The notes under the pieces are model-generated. The model was not told where the DNA came from and searched no databases. It saw only the letters and a program-made list of their open reading frames with translations. This document shows, piece by piece, positions 1 through 10,607 of a stretch of 64,000 bases of DNA. A program made the position numbers and the translations under genes. The stretch is from Halomonas gemina (GTDB lineage Bacteria > Pseudomonadota > Gammaproteobacteria > Pseudomonadales > Halomonadaceae), in contig NZ_JAMJPK010000007.1 in the NCBI RefSeq assembly GCF_023554995.1, positions 1-64,000 of the forward strand, given 5' to 3'. Positions within the stretch are counted from its first letter, which is position 1. Every line of letters starts with the position of its first letter.

Positions 1-201
1 AAGGTTCAAACGTCTCATTTGACGAGTCGCTTGCCTTGAATGTTGCAGTGACTGGTCACCAACATCCCGACAAGCGCCCACATGAATTACCTGATCGATT
101 GTTAAAGAGCGGCTCCGATCTCGATGAAGGGAGCGTCTCGCTTGCTGGCGTGGCCGGCTCTAGCGAGCGGCGGCCTCGTCAGCGCCCTGCGAGGAAGGCG
201 T
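1..201 (-). other. 5' leader of an rRNA operon (16S lies off the left edge)
   Basis: Read on the minus strand, positions 99-110 give GCTCTTTAACAA, the boxA antitermination element. It is followed by the GGTAATTCATGTGGGCGCTTG-like stretch (down to about position 70) that typically follows boxA in gammaproteobacterial 16S leaders. boxA recruits the Nus factors that make rRNA transcription resistant to Rho. The 16S gene should start beyond the left edge of the window. A spacer boxA (before 23S) is less likely, because promoters lie directly upstream here. Confidence 0.82.
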
Positions 202-229
202 ATTCTACGTGATCGGCTGTCCGTGTCAA
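202..229 (-). promoter_or_regulatory. rrn promoter, proximal
   Basis: On the minus strand a perfect -35 TTGACA (224-229) is separated by 16 bp from a -10 TAGAAT (202-207). A G/C-rich discriminator (ACGCCTTCC) follows, as expected for a stringently controlled rRNA promoter. The boxA lies about 90 nt downstream. Confidence 0.75.
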
Positions 230-302
230 CCCTGCGAGGCGCGCCGTGGCACCCTGCGGCTGATCGACAGGCCATCGAGATGGCGACCGATCGAGAAGCG
301 GT

Positions 303-330
303 ATTTTACCGAACCGGGCGTTTCCGTCAA
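303..330 (-). promoter_or_regulatory. rrn promoter, middle
   Basis: On the minus strand: TTGACG (325-330), 16 bp spacer, TAAAAT (303-308). An A-rich tract around 351-376 lies just upstream and could act as an UP element. With the proximal promoter this makes a tandem array, the usual design of rrn operons. Confidence 0.65.
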
Positions 331-431
331 GCGGGAATTTCGTCAACTTGCTCGAAAAACCCAAACTGAAACAACCACTTCTGCCTCTCATCACCGCCTG
401 CAACGTTGCCCGTCGCCGGCAGCGGATGCGT

Positions 432-460
432 ACTTTACGGATTCTCCCGACACCACGCAA
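432..460 (-). promoter_or_regulatory. possible third rrn promoter (weak)
   Basis: On the minus strand: TTGCGT (455-460), 17 bp spacer, TAAAGT (432-437). Weaker than the two promoters below it. It lies just past the stop codon of the lactate dehydrogenase gene. Nothing else was recognised in the 480 bp before the first gene. Confidence 0.35.
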
Positions 461-480
461 GACCCGCGGGAAGAAAAATG

Positions 481-3324
481 TCAGGGCGCCCCGCTGGCCC
501 GGTCGAGGAGCGAGAAGATCGAGCGATAGGGGATCTTGCCGTGCTGGCTCAGGCCGATCTCGCAGGTGCGCGAATTCGAGTAGCCGGCACTGCACTCCGC
601 GACCTGCTCGGCCAGCCCGTCCAGCGCGGAGGCATTCAGCTCCGGGGTAGTGAAACCCTTGTCACCGGCAAAGCCGCAGCAGGTGATCTCCGCGGGCACC
701 ACCACCTCCCGGGCACAGGCCCGCGCCAGCCCGACGAACTTGTCGGCCAGCCCCATGCGGGTGCTCGAACAGGTAACGTGCACGGCGACCCGCTCGTCCA
801 GCGGCGTGACGGCCAGCCGGGGCAGCAGGTGGTCATGGGCGAAGGCGACCGGCTCCAGCATCTCGAGCCGCTCATCCAGGTGTTCCTGCATCTGCAGCGT
901 GCAGGGGCTGGTATCGCAGAGCACCGGATAGCGTCCGTTCTGGCTCGCGACCAGCAGTTCGCGGTTGAGTTCGCGCGCCTTGTGGTTGGCCTCGTCATAC
1001 TGCCCCTTGGACTTGAAGGCCATGCCGCAGCAGAGGTGGCCGATCATCTCCGGGAGGATGACCTCGTAACCGGCCTTGTCGAGCAGCGCCAGGGTGATCT
1101 CCATCACCGAGCGTGCCTCGGTCTCGTCGTCATGGGCCGCGCCGAAGATGCGAGTGGCACAGGAGGGCAGGTAGACCACCTTATCCCTAGAGGCATCCCC
1201 CGACGGCGCCTGCTCCAGCACCCGGATCGGCGCCGACCTGGGCAGGGCCGGGCTCCACTGGGGCAAGCGCTCTCCGCTCAGCCGGCGCGCACCGGTACTC
1301 ACCTTGCCCATCAGGTTGACGCCCAGCACGGCCCGCGCCGCGCCCGCCGCGGCCAGACCGCCCCGCGCCGCACGCGTTGCCCCGGAGAAGTGTCGGCCGA
1401 TACGCCTGGCCAGGGAGGCCTTGTCGAGCGCCCGGTCGCGGCGCAGCTGACGCACCATTTCACCGGTATCGATGCCTACCGGACACTGGGTAGCGCAGAG
1501 CCCCGTGGCCGCACAGGTGTCGATGCCGTGGTAGACATAGGCCTTCTCGAGCTGTGCCATGCGTGCCCTGTCGGCATCGCTGGCCTGGTTCCCCAGCGCC
1601 TCGAGCCTGGCCAGCTCGCGCCGGATGACGATGCGCTGGCGTGGCGTCAGCGTCAGGTCAGTCGAGGGGCAGACCGCCTCGCAGAAGCCGCACTCGATGC
1701 ACTTGTCGACGATCGCGTCGGCCGCCGGCAGGGGCTTGAGGTTCTCCAGGTGCAGCGTCGGGTTGCGGCTGAGGATCACCTCGGGGTTGAGCAGGTTACC
1801 GGGGTCGAAGAGCGCCTTGATCTCCCACATCAGCGCATAGGCCTCGGGTCCCCACTCCAGCTCCACGTAGGGCGCCATGTTGCGCCCGGTGCCATGCTCG
1901 GCCTTGAGCGAACCGCCATACTCCACGCCGACCAGCTGCGCCACCTCGTCCATCAGCGCCTGGTAGCGCTCCACCTCGCCGGGCTTCTCGAAGCCCTGGG
2001 GAAACACGAAATGCAGGTTCCCTTCCAGGGCGTGGCCGAAGAGGATGGCGTCCCGGTAGCCATGCCGATGGAAGATGTCGGTCAGCGCCAGCACGCCCTC
2101 GTCGAGACGCTCGATGGGAAAGGCCACGTCCTCGATGATCACCGTGGTGCCGGTCTCGCGCACCGCTCCCACGGCCGGGAAGAGCCCCTTGCGGATCTTC
2201 CAGTAGAGGGCATAGGTATCGGCGTGACGGGTGAAGGTGACCGGCTCCTGAGTCTGGATGCCCTCGAGAGTCGCCTGGACCGCCTGCATGCGCGCCTCGA
2301 GCTCGGCCTCGTCGTTGCCGCGCACGTCGACCAGCAGCGCCGCCGCCCCCTCGGGCAGCGTCCTCAGTACCGCGGGCATGCCCGGCTGGTCCTGCACCGA
2401 GCGCAGCGCGGCCCGGTCCATCAGCTCCACGGCGGAGACCGGCGCCCGCTTGAGGGCGATGGTCGCGCGGCAGGTGGTGCCCATGTCGGGGAAGAAGGCC
2501 AGCGCCGCGGCCTTCAGGGGCTCGTCGACCACGGTGTCGTAGGTGATGGTGCTGATGAACCCCAGGGTGCCCTCGGAGCCGATCATCAGGTGCTTGAGGA
2601 TCTCGATGCCATCGCTGAAGTCGACCAGGCTGTTGAGGGCGTAGCCGGTGGTGTTCTTGAGCCGGTACTTGTGGCGGATCTTCTCCGCCAGCGCGGCGTT
2701 GCCCTGCGTCTGGGCAGCGAGCCTTTCCAGGCCGGCCAGCAGCTCCCCATGGGAGGCCCGGAAGGCGGCGACGCTATCGGCATCCGCCGTGTCGAGCAGG
2801 CTGCCGTCGGCCAGGATCACCCGGATGTCGCGCACCGTGCGATAGCTGTTCTGGGCGGTGCCGCAGCACATCCCCGAGGCATTGTTGGCGGCGATGCCGC
2901 CGACCATGCAGCTGGCGATCGAGGCCGGGTCGGGGCCGATCTTGCGACCGAAGGGGGCCAGCAGCTGGTTGGCTCGGGCCCCGATGACCCCGGGCTGAAG
3001 GCGGATCGCCTGGCCCTCGTCGAGGATCGCATGGTCCCGCCAGCCGCGGCCGAACTGGATCAGCACCGAGTCGGTCACCGCCTGGCCGGACAGCGAGGTG
3101 CCGGCGGCGCGAAAGGTCACCGGCAACTCGCGCTCGCGGCACTCCGCCAGGGTGTGCTGCAGCTCCGCCTCGCTCTCGGGGCGCACCACCAGCCGCGGTA
3201 TCAGCCGATAGAAGCTGGCGTCGGTGCCGTAGGCCAGGGTGCGCAACGGGTCATCGATCAGCCGCTCGACGGGTATCGCCGCCGCCAGCGCCGCCTTGAG
3301 ATCGCGCCATGTATCCGTGGCCAT
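481..3324 (-). CDS. dld: FAD/Fe-S D-lactate dehydrogenase (Dld-II type)
   Basis: 947 aa, close to Dld-II of Pseudomonas (about 940). It oxidises D-lactate (or a related 2-hydroxy acid) to pyruvate at the membrane. The N-terminal half is an FAD-binding PCMH domain (GPDPAS and GGIAANNASG around residues 130-150) with an FAD-oxidase C domain. The middle carries two 4Fe-4S motifs (CIECGFCEAVCP, CAATGLCATQCP), and the C-terminal third has two cysteine-rich CCG domains (HLCCGMAF, ITCCGFAGDKG). The start chosen is the ATG at 3324, sharing one base with the TGA of the LutC-like gene upstream, so it is the last gene of a translationally coupled lactate operon. A longer frame exists upstream but only as an antisense-like extension through lldG. 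The exact substrate is inferred from context. Confidence 0.9.
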   Translation of the reverse strand: MATDTWRDLKAALAAAIPVERLIDDPLRTLAYGTDASFYRLIPRLVVRPESEAELQHTLAECRERELPVTFRAAGTSLSGQAVTDSVLIQFGRGWRDHAILDEGQAIRLQPGVIGARANQLLAPFGRKIGPDPASIASCMVGGIAANNASGMCCGTAQNSYRTVRDIRVILADGSLLDTADADSVAAFRASHGELLAGLERLAAQTQGNAALAEKIRHKYRLKNTTGYALNSLVDFSDGIEILKHLMIGSEGTLGFISTITYDTVVDEPLKAAALAFFPDMGTTCRATIALKRAPVSAVELMDRAALRSVQDQPGMPAVLRTLPEGAAALLVDVRGNDEAELEARMQAVQATLEGIQTQEPVTFTRHADTYALYWKIRKGLFPAVGAVRETGTTVIIEDVAFPIERLDEGVLALTDIFHRHGYRDAILFGHALEGNLHFVFPQGFEKPGEVERYQALMDEVAQLVGVEYGGSLKAEHGTGRNMAPYVELEWGPEAYALMWEIKALFDPGNLLNPEVILSRNPTLHLENLKPLPAADAIVDKCIECGFCEAVCPSTDLTLTPRQRIVIRRELARLEALGNQASDADRARMAQLEKAYVYHGIDTCAATGLCATQCPVGIDTGEMVRQLRRDRALDKASLARRIGRHFSGATRAARGGLAAAGAARAVLGVNLMGKVSTGARRLSGERLPQWSPALPRSAPIRVLEQAPSGDASRDKVVYLPSCATRIFGAAHDDETEARSVMEITLALLDKAGYEVILPEMIGHLCCGMAFKSKGQYDEANHKARELNRELLVASQNGRYPVLCDTSPCTLQMQEHLDERLEMLEPVAFAHDHLLPRLAVTPLDERVAVHVTCSSTRMGLADKFVGLARACAREVVVPAEITCCGFAGDKGFTTPELNASALDGLAEQVAECSAGYSNSRTCEIGLSQHGKIPYRSIFSLLDRASGAP

Positions 3325-4001
3325 CAGGCTTGCTCCTCCGTGGCAGCAGGATGGCGCACCAGCACCACCAGCTCGCGGGGCCCATGGACGCCGTAGGCCA
3401 GGGTCTGCTCGATGTCGGCGGTCTTGCTGGGCCCGGAGATCAGCAGGGCGTTGGTGGGCATGCCGTCGGCCCAGCCATGCGCCTCGACGACATCGAACAA
3501 GGTGTCCTCGAGGGTATCGGCATCCAGCACCGCAACATGAATTGGCGGCACCAGGCTGATCAGGCGCGGCTCGTCGGGCGTCGGCCACAGCCACAGGCTG
3601 CCGGTCTCGGCGATGGCGCCGCGGGTCGAGGTCAGGCCGGCGTCGACCCGCTCGAACTGCTCGCGCTGCCACTGCTCGATATCGCGGTCGACGTCGACCA
3701 GCTCCATCTCGGCATCGGCCAGGGCGCGGCGCGCCTCGGCGGCCACCGGGTGTTCCTTGCCCAGCGCCAGCCGCCGCACGCCCTTGTCGGCGAGCACCCT
3801 GGCCAGCGCCTCGGTCCAGGTCTCCCGGGGGGTATGGACCACCTCGCCGTGCACCGAGGCGATCCAGCGCTCGAAGCGGGCCAGGCGCTCTTCCTGGCTC
3901 CAGCCGCGGTGGGTCACCACGGCGAAGTCGCTCTCGGGCGCGCTCAGGGGGCCGTCGGCCCGCTCGCGCAGGCGCTTGAGAATGGCGTCGCGAGCACGCA
4001 T
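3324..4001 (-). CDS. lldG: lactate utilisation protein LldG/LutC
   Basis: 225 aa, LUD-domain protein. With LldE and LldF it forms the Fe-S L-lactate oxidase complex that feeds electrons to the respiratory chain. The sequence has the LUD signature around GAIAETGSLWLWPTPDEPR and the ending SGPSKTADIEQTLAYGVHGP, diagnostic of LutC. The start ATG at 4001 shares a base with the lldF stop (TGATG), and its own stop overlaps the dld start the same way, indicating coupled translation. Confidence 0.9.
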   Translation of the reverse strand: MRARDAILKRLRERADGPLSAPESDFAVVTHRGWSQEERLARFERWIASVHGEVVHTPRETWTEALARVLADKGVRRLALGKEHPVAAEARRALADAEMELVDVDRDIEQWQREQFERVDAGLTSTRGAIAETGSLWLWPTPDEPRLISLVPPIHVAVLDADTLEDTLFDVVEAHGWADGMPTNALLISGPSKTADIEQTLAYGVHGPRELVVLVRHPAATEEQA

Positions 4002-5455
4002 CAGCGCTCCTCCTCATGGGTCTTGTTCGCCTGATGGCGCTTGACCAGCGCATGCAGGGTGGTGCCGGCTGGCTTGGGGGCGGTGCGGTAGTCGGTCCAG
4101 GCGCCCAGCTTGGCAGGCATCAGCGCCTTGAGCTTGCCGGCCACCGAGGTGCCGGCGCGCCAGGCCGAGGGGTGGGTCGCCAGCCACTGGAAGCCCTTCC
4201 AGGCCGCGGCCTCCTTGCGGGTGCGCTTGACGCCGGCGCCGGGCACGTTGCCGCGCCCCTCGCCCACCGATTCACGGCGCAGCCTTACCAGCAGGTCGGG
4301 AATCGGGATCTTCACCGGGCAGACCTCGCCGCAGGCGCCGCACAGGCTCGATGCCGTGGGCAGGTCCTTGGTGTCCTCCAATCCCATCAGGTGCGGCGAC
4401 AGGATGCTGCCGATCGGCCCCGGGTAGGTGGTGCCGTAGGTGTGCCCGCCCACCCGCGTATAGACGGGGCAGTGGTTCATGCAGGCGCCGCAGCGGATGC
4501 AGCGCAGGGTGTCGAGCAGCTCGTCGTCCTGGTAGATGCGGGAGCGGCCGCTGTCCACCAGCACCAGGTGCACCTCCTTCGGTCCGTCATGCTCCCCTTC
4601 CTTGCGCGGCGAGCTGATCATGTTGAAGTAGGTGGTGACGTGCTGGCCGGTGGCCGAGCGGGTCAGCAGGGCATAGAGAGGCGGCACGTCGCGCAGGTGC
4701 TCGACAACCTTCTCGATGCCGGTCACGGCAACGTGCACCGGCGGCACCGTGGTGGTCATGCGGCCGTTGCCCTCGTTCTCCACCAGGCACAGGGTGCCGG
4801 TCTCGGCCACCGCGAAGTTGACCCCGGAGACCCCCACGTCGGCGGCCATGAAGCGCTCGCGAAGCTGGGCACGGGCCGCCGCGGTCATATAGTCGACGTC
4901 GCGGGTGCGCTCGGTGCCGGTCTTGTCGTGCATGATCTCGGAGATCTCATCGGTATTGAGATGGATCGCCGGCATGATGATATGCGAGGGCGTCTGCTCG
5001 TTGAGCTGCACCAGGTATTCGCCGAGGTCGGATTCCAGTGCCTCGATGCCCGCCTCCTCCAGGTGAGCGTTGAGGTGCATCTCCTCGGAGACCATCGACT
5101 TGCCCTTGATCACCGACCTGGCGCCGTGGGCGTCGCAGATCTCGCGGATGATCCGGCAGGCCTGGTCGCCGTCCTCGGCCCAGTGCACCCGGATGCCGTT
5201 GGCCTCGCAGTTGGCCTCCAGCTGCTCGAGCAGGTCGGGCAGCTTGGCGAGCGCCCGCAGGCGGATATTGGCACCCAGCTCGCGCAGGGTCTCCAGCTCC
5301 CAGTCGCCGAAGCTGTCACGGCGCTTGGTCATCAGGCCATCCATCGCCTTGCGGAAGTTGGCGCGGATCTGCGGATTGCCCAGGGCATCGTGGGCCTGGC
5401 GATGGAACTCGCGGGGGCTGTATGTCTGAACACCGGGGGTCTGGACTGCGCTCAT
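4001..5455 (-). CDS. lldF: L-lactate dehydrogenase iron-sulfur subunit LldF/LutB
   Basis: 484 aa. N-terminal LUD domain (FAVAETGTLCLVENEGNGR) followed by a ferredoxin-like module with two 4Fe-4S motifs (CIRCGACMNHCPVY and CGACGEVCPVKIP) and a C-terminal DUF3390-like segment. It is the electron-transfer subunit of the LldEFG lactate oxidase. The start is the ATG at 5455, which overlaps the lldE stop in an ATGA. The longer frame reading back to 5668 is antisense-frame noise inside lldE. Confidence 0.92.
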   Translation of the reverse strand: MSAVQTPGVQTYSPREFHRQAHDALGNPQIRANFRKAMDGLMTKRRDSFGDWELETLRELGANIRLRALAKLPDLLEQLEANCEANGIRVHWAEDGDQACRIIREICDAHGARSVIKGKSMVSEEMHLNAHLEEAGIEALESDLGEYLVQLNEQTPSHIIMPAIHLNTDEISEIMHDKTGTERTRDVDYMTAAARAQLRERFMAADVGVSGVNFAVAETGTLCLVENEGNGRMTTTVPPVHVAVTGIEKVVEHLRDVPPLYALLTRSATGQHVTTYFNMISSPRKEGEHDGPKEVHLVLVDSGRSRIYQDDELLDTLRCIRCGACMNHCPVYTRVGGHTYGTTYPGPIGSILSPHLMGLEDTKDLPTASSLCGACGEVCPVKIPIPDLLVRLRRESVGEGRGNVPGAGVKRTRKEAAAWKGFQWLATHPSAWRAGTSVAGKLKALMPAKLGAWTDYRTAPKPAGTTLHALVKRHQANKTHEEER

Positions 5456-6207
5456 GAGGTCCTCCGCCACAGGTAGCTGGCGATATGTTCGCCCTTGACC
5501 GGCTTCTTCTGCTGCTCGAAGCGGCCGCCGATGTTCATCATGCAGCCGCAGTCGGAGGTCACGAAGCGCTGGGCGCCGGCCTCCGCGATGGCCGTGGTCT
5601 TGTCCTCCACCATGGCCGCGGAGACCTCGGGATGGCGCACGGCGAAGGTGCCGCCGAAGCCGCAGCACTCCGCGGCCCGCGCCTGTTCCACCAGCTCGAC
5701 CTTGCCGAGCTGGGCCAGCAGGGCCGGGCCGGTCTCGGCCAGCCCCATCTCGCGCCGGGCGCTGCAGGAGGTGTGCATGGCGACCTTCTCCGGTGCGCCG
5801 CGATCCTCGAGCTTGAGGTGACAGACATGCACCAGGAACTCGGTCAGCTCATGGACTCGCCCCGCCACCTCATTGGCCTGCTCCTCGAGGTCGGTGTCGG
5901 CGAAAAGCTGGGGGTAGTGGGTGCGCATCATGCCGCCGCAGGAGCCGGAAGGCACCACGATCGGCCAGGGCTCGGGGAAGAGGCCGAGCTGGGCCGCCGC
6001 CACCGCGCGGGCCTCCTGCTGGTAGCCCGAGGTGTAGGCCGGCTGCCCGCAGCAGGTCTGGTCCTCGGGAAAGAGCACCTCGATGCCCTCCCGCTCGAGC
6101 AGGCGGATACCGTCCAGTCCGGCTTCCGGATAGAAGAGGTCGACGAGGCAGGTCCCGAAGAAGTAGACCTTCTCCGGCTTCGGCGGATAGAGCTTGACTG
6201 GCGTCAT
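5452..6207 (-). CDS. lldE: L-lactate dehydrogenase subunit LldE/LutA
   Basis: 251 aa with two cysteine-rich CCG domains (DQTCCGQPAYTSG and AAECCGFGGTFAV), typical of LutA/LldE and of heterodisulfide-reductase-like subunits. First gene of lldE-lldF-lldG-dld, all overlapping by 1-4 nt. The promoter must lie in 6208-6539, where LldR-type operators are found. No lactate permease gene (lldP) is present next to the operon. Confidence 0.92.
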   Translation of the reverse strand: MTPVKLYPPKPEKVYFFGTCLVDLFYPEAGLDGIRLLEREGIEVLFPEDQTCCGQPAYTSGYQQEARAVAAAQLGLFPEPWPIVVPSGSCGGMMRTHYPQLFADTDLEEQANEVAGRVHELTEFLVHVCHLKLEDRGAPEKVAMHTSCSARREMGLAETGPALLAQLGKVELVEQARAAECCGFGGTFAVRHPEVSAAMVEDKTTAIAEAGAQRFVTSDCGCMMNIGGRFEQQKKPVKGEHIASYLWRRTS

Positions 6208-6275
6208 GGGCAGGATCCTGGACAGCGCGGGGGCACGGCAGCGTTGCGCTGAAGTCGTTGATTCGGACTACGGTA

Positions 6276-6292
6276 AATTGGTAAGACCAATT
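6276..6292. promoter_or_regulatory. LldR operator 1
   Basis: Perfect palindrome AATTGGTAAGACCAATT, matching the TTGGT-N3-ACCAA consensus of FadR/LldR/PdhR-type GntR regulators. It lies about 70 bp upstream of lldE and about 250 bp upstream of lldR, in the divergent intergenic region 6208-6539. Confidence 0.85.
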
Positions 6293-6475
6293 GACATGAA
6301 AACGTTGCCGCACATTAGGAGGCGGAGCCTGCAGTGTCAAACGCGCGCCGCCCGCTTCCCAGCCCCGCCTGCCTATACTTTAGTCTATCGCCTTCAACGC
6401 TTCTCCCAACACCTTGATGTAGCTGAACAAATTCGAGTGGCCCGGAACGGCGGCAACGAGTCGTCGACGCGGTGT

Positions 6476-6488
6476 TTGGTAATACCAA
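6476..6488. promoter_or_regulatory. LldR operator 2
   Basis: Second palindrome TTGGTAATACCAA with the same half sites as operator 1. The centres are about 198 bp apart. It lies about 50 bp upstream of the lldR start, suggesting autoregulation or looping between the two sites. Confidence 0.82.
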
Positions 6489-6539
6489 TTTGATGGCGAT
6501 ACCATGCCGACTTTCGCCACGTGTTCCGGAGCCGCCACC

Positions 6540-7313
6540 ATGGCCTATCAACCCGTCCGACAGCCTCGTCTCGCCGATGTCATCACCGAGCGCCTCGAGG
6601 CGCTGATCCTCGAGGGTAGCCTGAAGCCCGGCCAGCGCCTGCCGCCGGAGCGCGAGCTGGCCGAGCGGTTCGGCGTCTCGCGCCCCTCGCTGCGCGAGGC
6701 CATCCAGAAGCTGTCGGCCCGCGGCCTGCTGACCAGCCGCCAGGGGGGCGGCACCTTCATAAGCGAGGAGCTCAACAGCGGCTACAGCGACCCGCTGCTG
6801 GAGATGCTCTCCCGCCACGGGGAGTTCCACCTCGACCTGCTCGAGTTCCGCGACGCCATGGAGGGCATCTCCGCCTATTATGCGGCCCTGCGCTCCACGC
6901 CCACCGACAAGGCGCTGCTGATCAAGCGCTTCGAGGAGCTGGAGGCCTGCTTCAAGGGGCGCGACCCGGCGCTCGAGGCCCGCGCCGACGCGGCCTTCCA
7001 CATGGCCATCGCCGAATCGGCCCACAACGTGCTGTTGCTGCATACCATCCGCGGCATCTTCCACCTGCTGGAGAAGAGCATCGTCGACAACCTGGCCCAC
7101 CTGTTCGAGAAGCCCGAGTCGCGCCCGCTGCTGATGAAGCAGCACCGCGCCCTGCTCGATGCCATCCTCGAGGGTCGGGCCGAGGACGCCCGCACCCGCG
7201 CCCACGAGCACCTGGTCTTCGTGGAAGAGGGGCTGCTCGAGGTCGAGCGCGCCGAGACCCGGGCCCAGCGCGCCCTGCGCCGCGCCCAGGTCATGCCGGC
7301 GACCTCCCGCTGA
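6540..7313 (+). CDS. lldR: GntR/FadR-family lactate regulator LldR
   Basis: 257 aa, the usual LldR length, starting MAYQPVRQPRLAD. N-terminal winged helix (KPGQRLPPERELAERFGVSR, residues about 25-50) and C-terminal FCD ligand-binding domain (EFRDAMEGISAYYAA, FHMAIAESAHN). The ATG at 6540 is preferred over the upstream one at 6504 because it has GGAG eight bases upstream and starts where homologues do. Divergent from lldEFG-dld with two matching operators between them. Known LldR proteins respond to lactate. Only 8 nt separate it from the sensor kinase that follows. Confidence 0.88.
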   Translation: MAYQPVRQPRLADVITERLEALILEGSLKPGQRLPPERELAERFGVSRPSLREAIQKLSARGLLTSRQGGGTFISEELNSGYSDPLLEMLSRHGEFHLDLLEFRDAMEGISAYYAALRSTPTDKALLIKRFEELEACFKGRDPALEARADAAFHMAIAESAHNVLLLHTIRGIFHLLEKSIVDNLAHLFEKPESRPLLMKQHRALLDAILEGRAEDARTRAHEHLVFVEEGLLEVERAETRAQRALRRAQVMPATSR

Positions 7314-7321
7314 GGCCGGCC

Positions 7322-9224
7322 ATGCCGATGCCCTCCCGCCGTCGGGCCCGCCAGCTGCTCTGGCTGCTGATGCCCCTCGGGCTGGTGCTCGCCATGTGGC
7401 AGGCCGCCCTGCTGGCCCGCGACCAGGCCCTGCAGGGTCTGCGCCAGGACGCCCAGAACGAGCTGCGCCTCTCGGCGGCGAGCCTGGTCGGCCACCTCTC
7501 TCGCCACGACTATCTGCCCGCCCTGCTCGCCTCGCGGGAGATGGTCAGGCGCTTCCTGGCCTCCCCGCAGAGCCAGGACCCCATGCCGCTCAACCGACTG
7601 CTGGACCGCTTCCGCGCCACCGCCGGCGTCTCCGACATCTACCTGATCGACCGCCACGGCGACACCCTGGCCGCCAGCAACTGGCACCGCCCCAACACCT
7701 TCATCGGCCAGAACTACGCCTTTCGCAGCTACTTCCAGGATGCCATCGCCGGCCACGCCGGGCGCTTCTATGGCCTGGGCGTGCAGTCCCGGGAGCGCGG
7801 CTACTACTTCTCGGCCCCGGTGTGGCTCGACGACACCGAACCGAATGCCAGCCCCGATGGCGTCATGGTGGTGAAGGTGCTGCTCGATACCCTGGAGGCG
7901 AGCTGGGCCGAGCAGGATGCCGAGCTCTTGGTCACCGATACGGACGACATCATCTTCATGGCCAGCCGTCCGGAGCTGCGCATGCGGGCCCTGCAGCCGC
8001 TCTCCGGCGACGAGCGGGAGGCGCTGCTGGACACCCGCCGCTATGCCGATGAGCCGCTGGCCCCCGCCGGCATCGAGATCACCGGCACCCCGGGCGAGCA
8101 CAGCCAGCGTGTCGGCTTCCGGCGAGGCCCGCTGGCCGGCGACGACTACCTGGGCCTGTCGCGCCCCATGCCGGCGTTCGGCTGGGAGATGCATATCCTC
8201 AAGTCGCTGGCGCCGGTGGTCCAGGCGCAGTGGCTCGCCGCGCTGCTGGCCGGCGGCCTCTACGGCGTGGTGGTCCTGGCCGGCGGCGTCGGCTGGCAGC
8301 GCCTGCGGCTGCGCCGCGAGCGTGAGCAGTTCGCCGAGCGGGAGCGGCGTACCCTGGCCCGGGCAAGGGACGAGCTGGAACGCAATGTGCAGCGCCGCAC
8401 CCGCGACCTGGTCGAGACCAACCGGCGCCTCTCCGGCGAGATCGAGGAGCGTCGCCGCGCCGAGGAGCGGCTGCGCCAGACCCGCGACGAACTGGTCCAG
8501 GCCGCCAAGCTCGCCGTGCTCGGCCAGCTCGCCGCCGGCATCAACCACGAGCTCAACCAGCCGCTGGCGGCGATTCGCGCCTATGCCGAGAATGCCGCCG
8601 CATTCCTGGCCCGCAGCCGCAGCGAGGCGGCGAGCAGCAACCTGGCGCAGATCATCGAGCTCACCGACCGCATGGCCGAGATCAGTGCCCAGCTGCGCCA
8701 GTTCTCGCGCAAGAGCGGCGACCGGCCCACCAGTGTCTCGGTCCCCGCCTGCTTCGGCTACGCCCTGCGGCTCTTCCAGTCGCGGCTGCGCGACGCCGGG
8801 GTCGTGGTCGAACGCGACTGGCCCGGGGAGGAGGCCTGGGTGCGCGCCGACCTGGTGCGCCTGGAGCAGGTGCTGGTCAACCTGATCGGCAATGCCCTCC
8901 AGGCCATGGCCCGGACCGAGACGCCGCGACTATGGCTGAGCATCGAGCCCCACGGCGAGGAGGTAAGCATCCGGGTCATCGACAACGGCCCCGGCATCGC
9001 CGAGGCGCACCTGGGACGGATCTTCGAGCCCTTCTTCACCACCAAGTCGCCGGGCAGCGGTCTGGGCCTGGGGCTGTCGATTTCGGCGCGCATCATCGAT
9101 GACCTGGGCGGCCGACTGGCCGCGGACAACGCGCCTGGCGGCGGTGCCCGCTTCACCATTACCCTGCCCCGCGACCCCGGTCCCGAGGCGACCGGCGACA
9201 CCAGGCCCGAGGAGCACGACACCC

Positions 9225-9232
<8 letters not shown>
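7322..9232 (+). CDS. dctB: DctB-type sensor histidine kinase
   Basis: 636 aa. N-terminal transmembrane helix (about 12-32), periplasmic dCache-type sensor region to about residue 295, second transmembrane helix (QWLAALLAGGLYGVVVLAGG), a coiled coil, then HisKA with phospho-acceptor in INHELNQPLAAIR and an HATPase domain (VLVNLIGNALQAM, DNGPGIAEAHLGRIFEPFFT, GSGLGLGLSIS). DctB proteins sense C4-dicarboxylates or other small organic acids and phosphorylate an NtrC-type partner. It follows lldR by 8 nt and overlaps dctD by 8 nt (ATGCATGA). The ligand is not certain. Lactate is possible given the neighbours. Confidence 0.85.

Positions 9233-10582
<1,350 letters not shown>

Positions 10583-10607
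<25 letters not shown>

Noticed and set aside
406..3396. 996-codon plus-strand open frame opposite dld
   Set aside because: Antisense shadow of the GC-rich lactate dehydrogenase gene; no family resemblance, and the minus-strand protein has clear domains.
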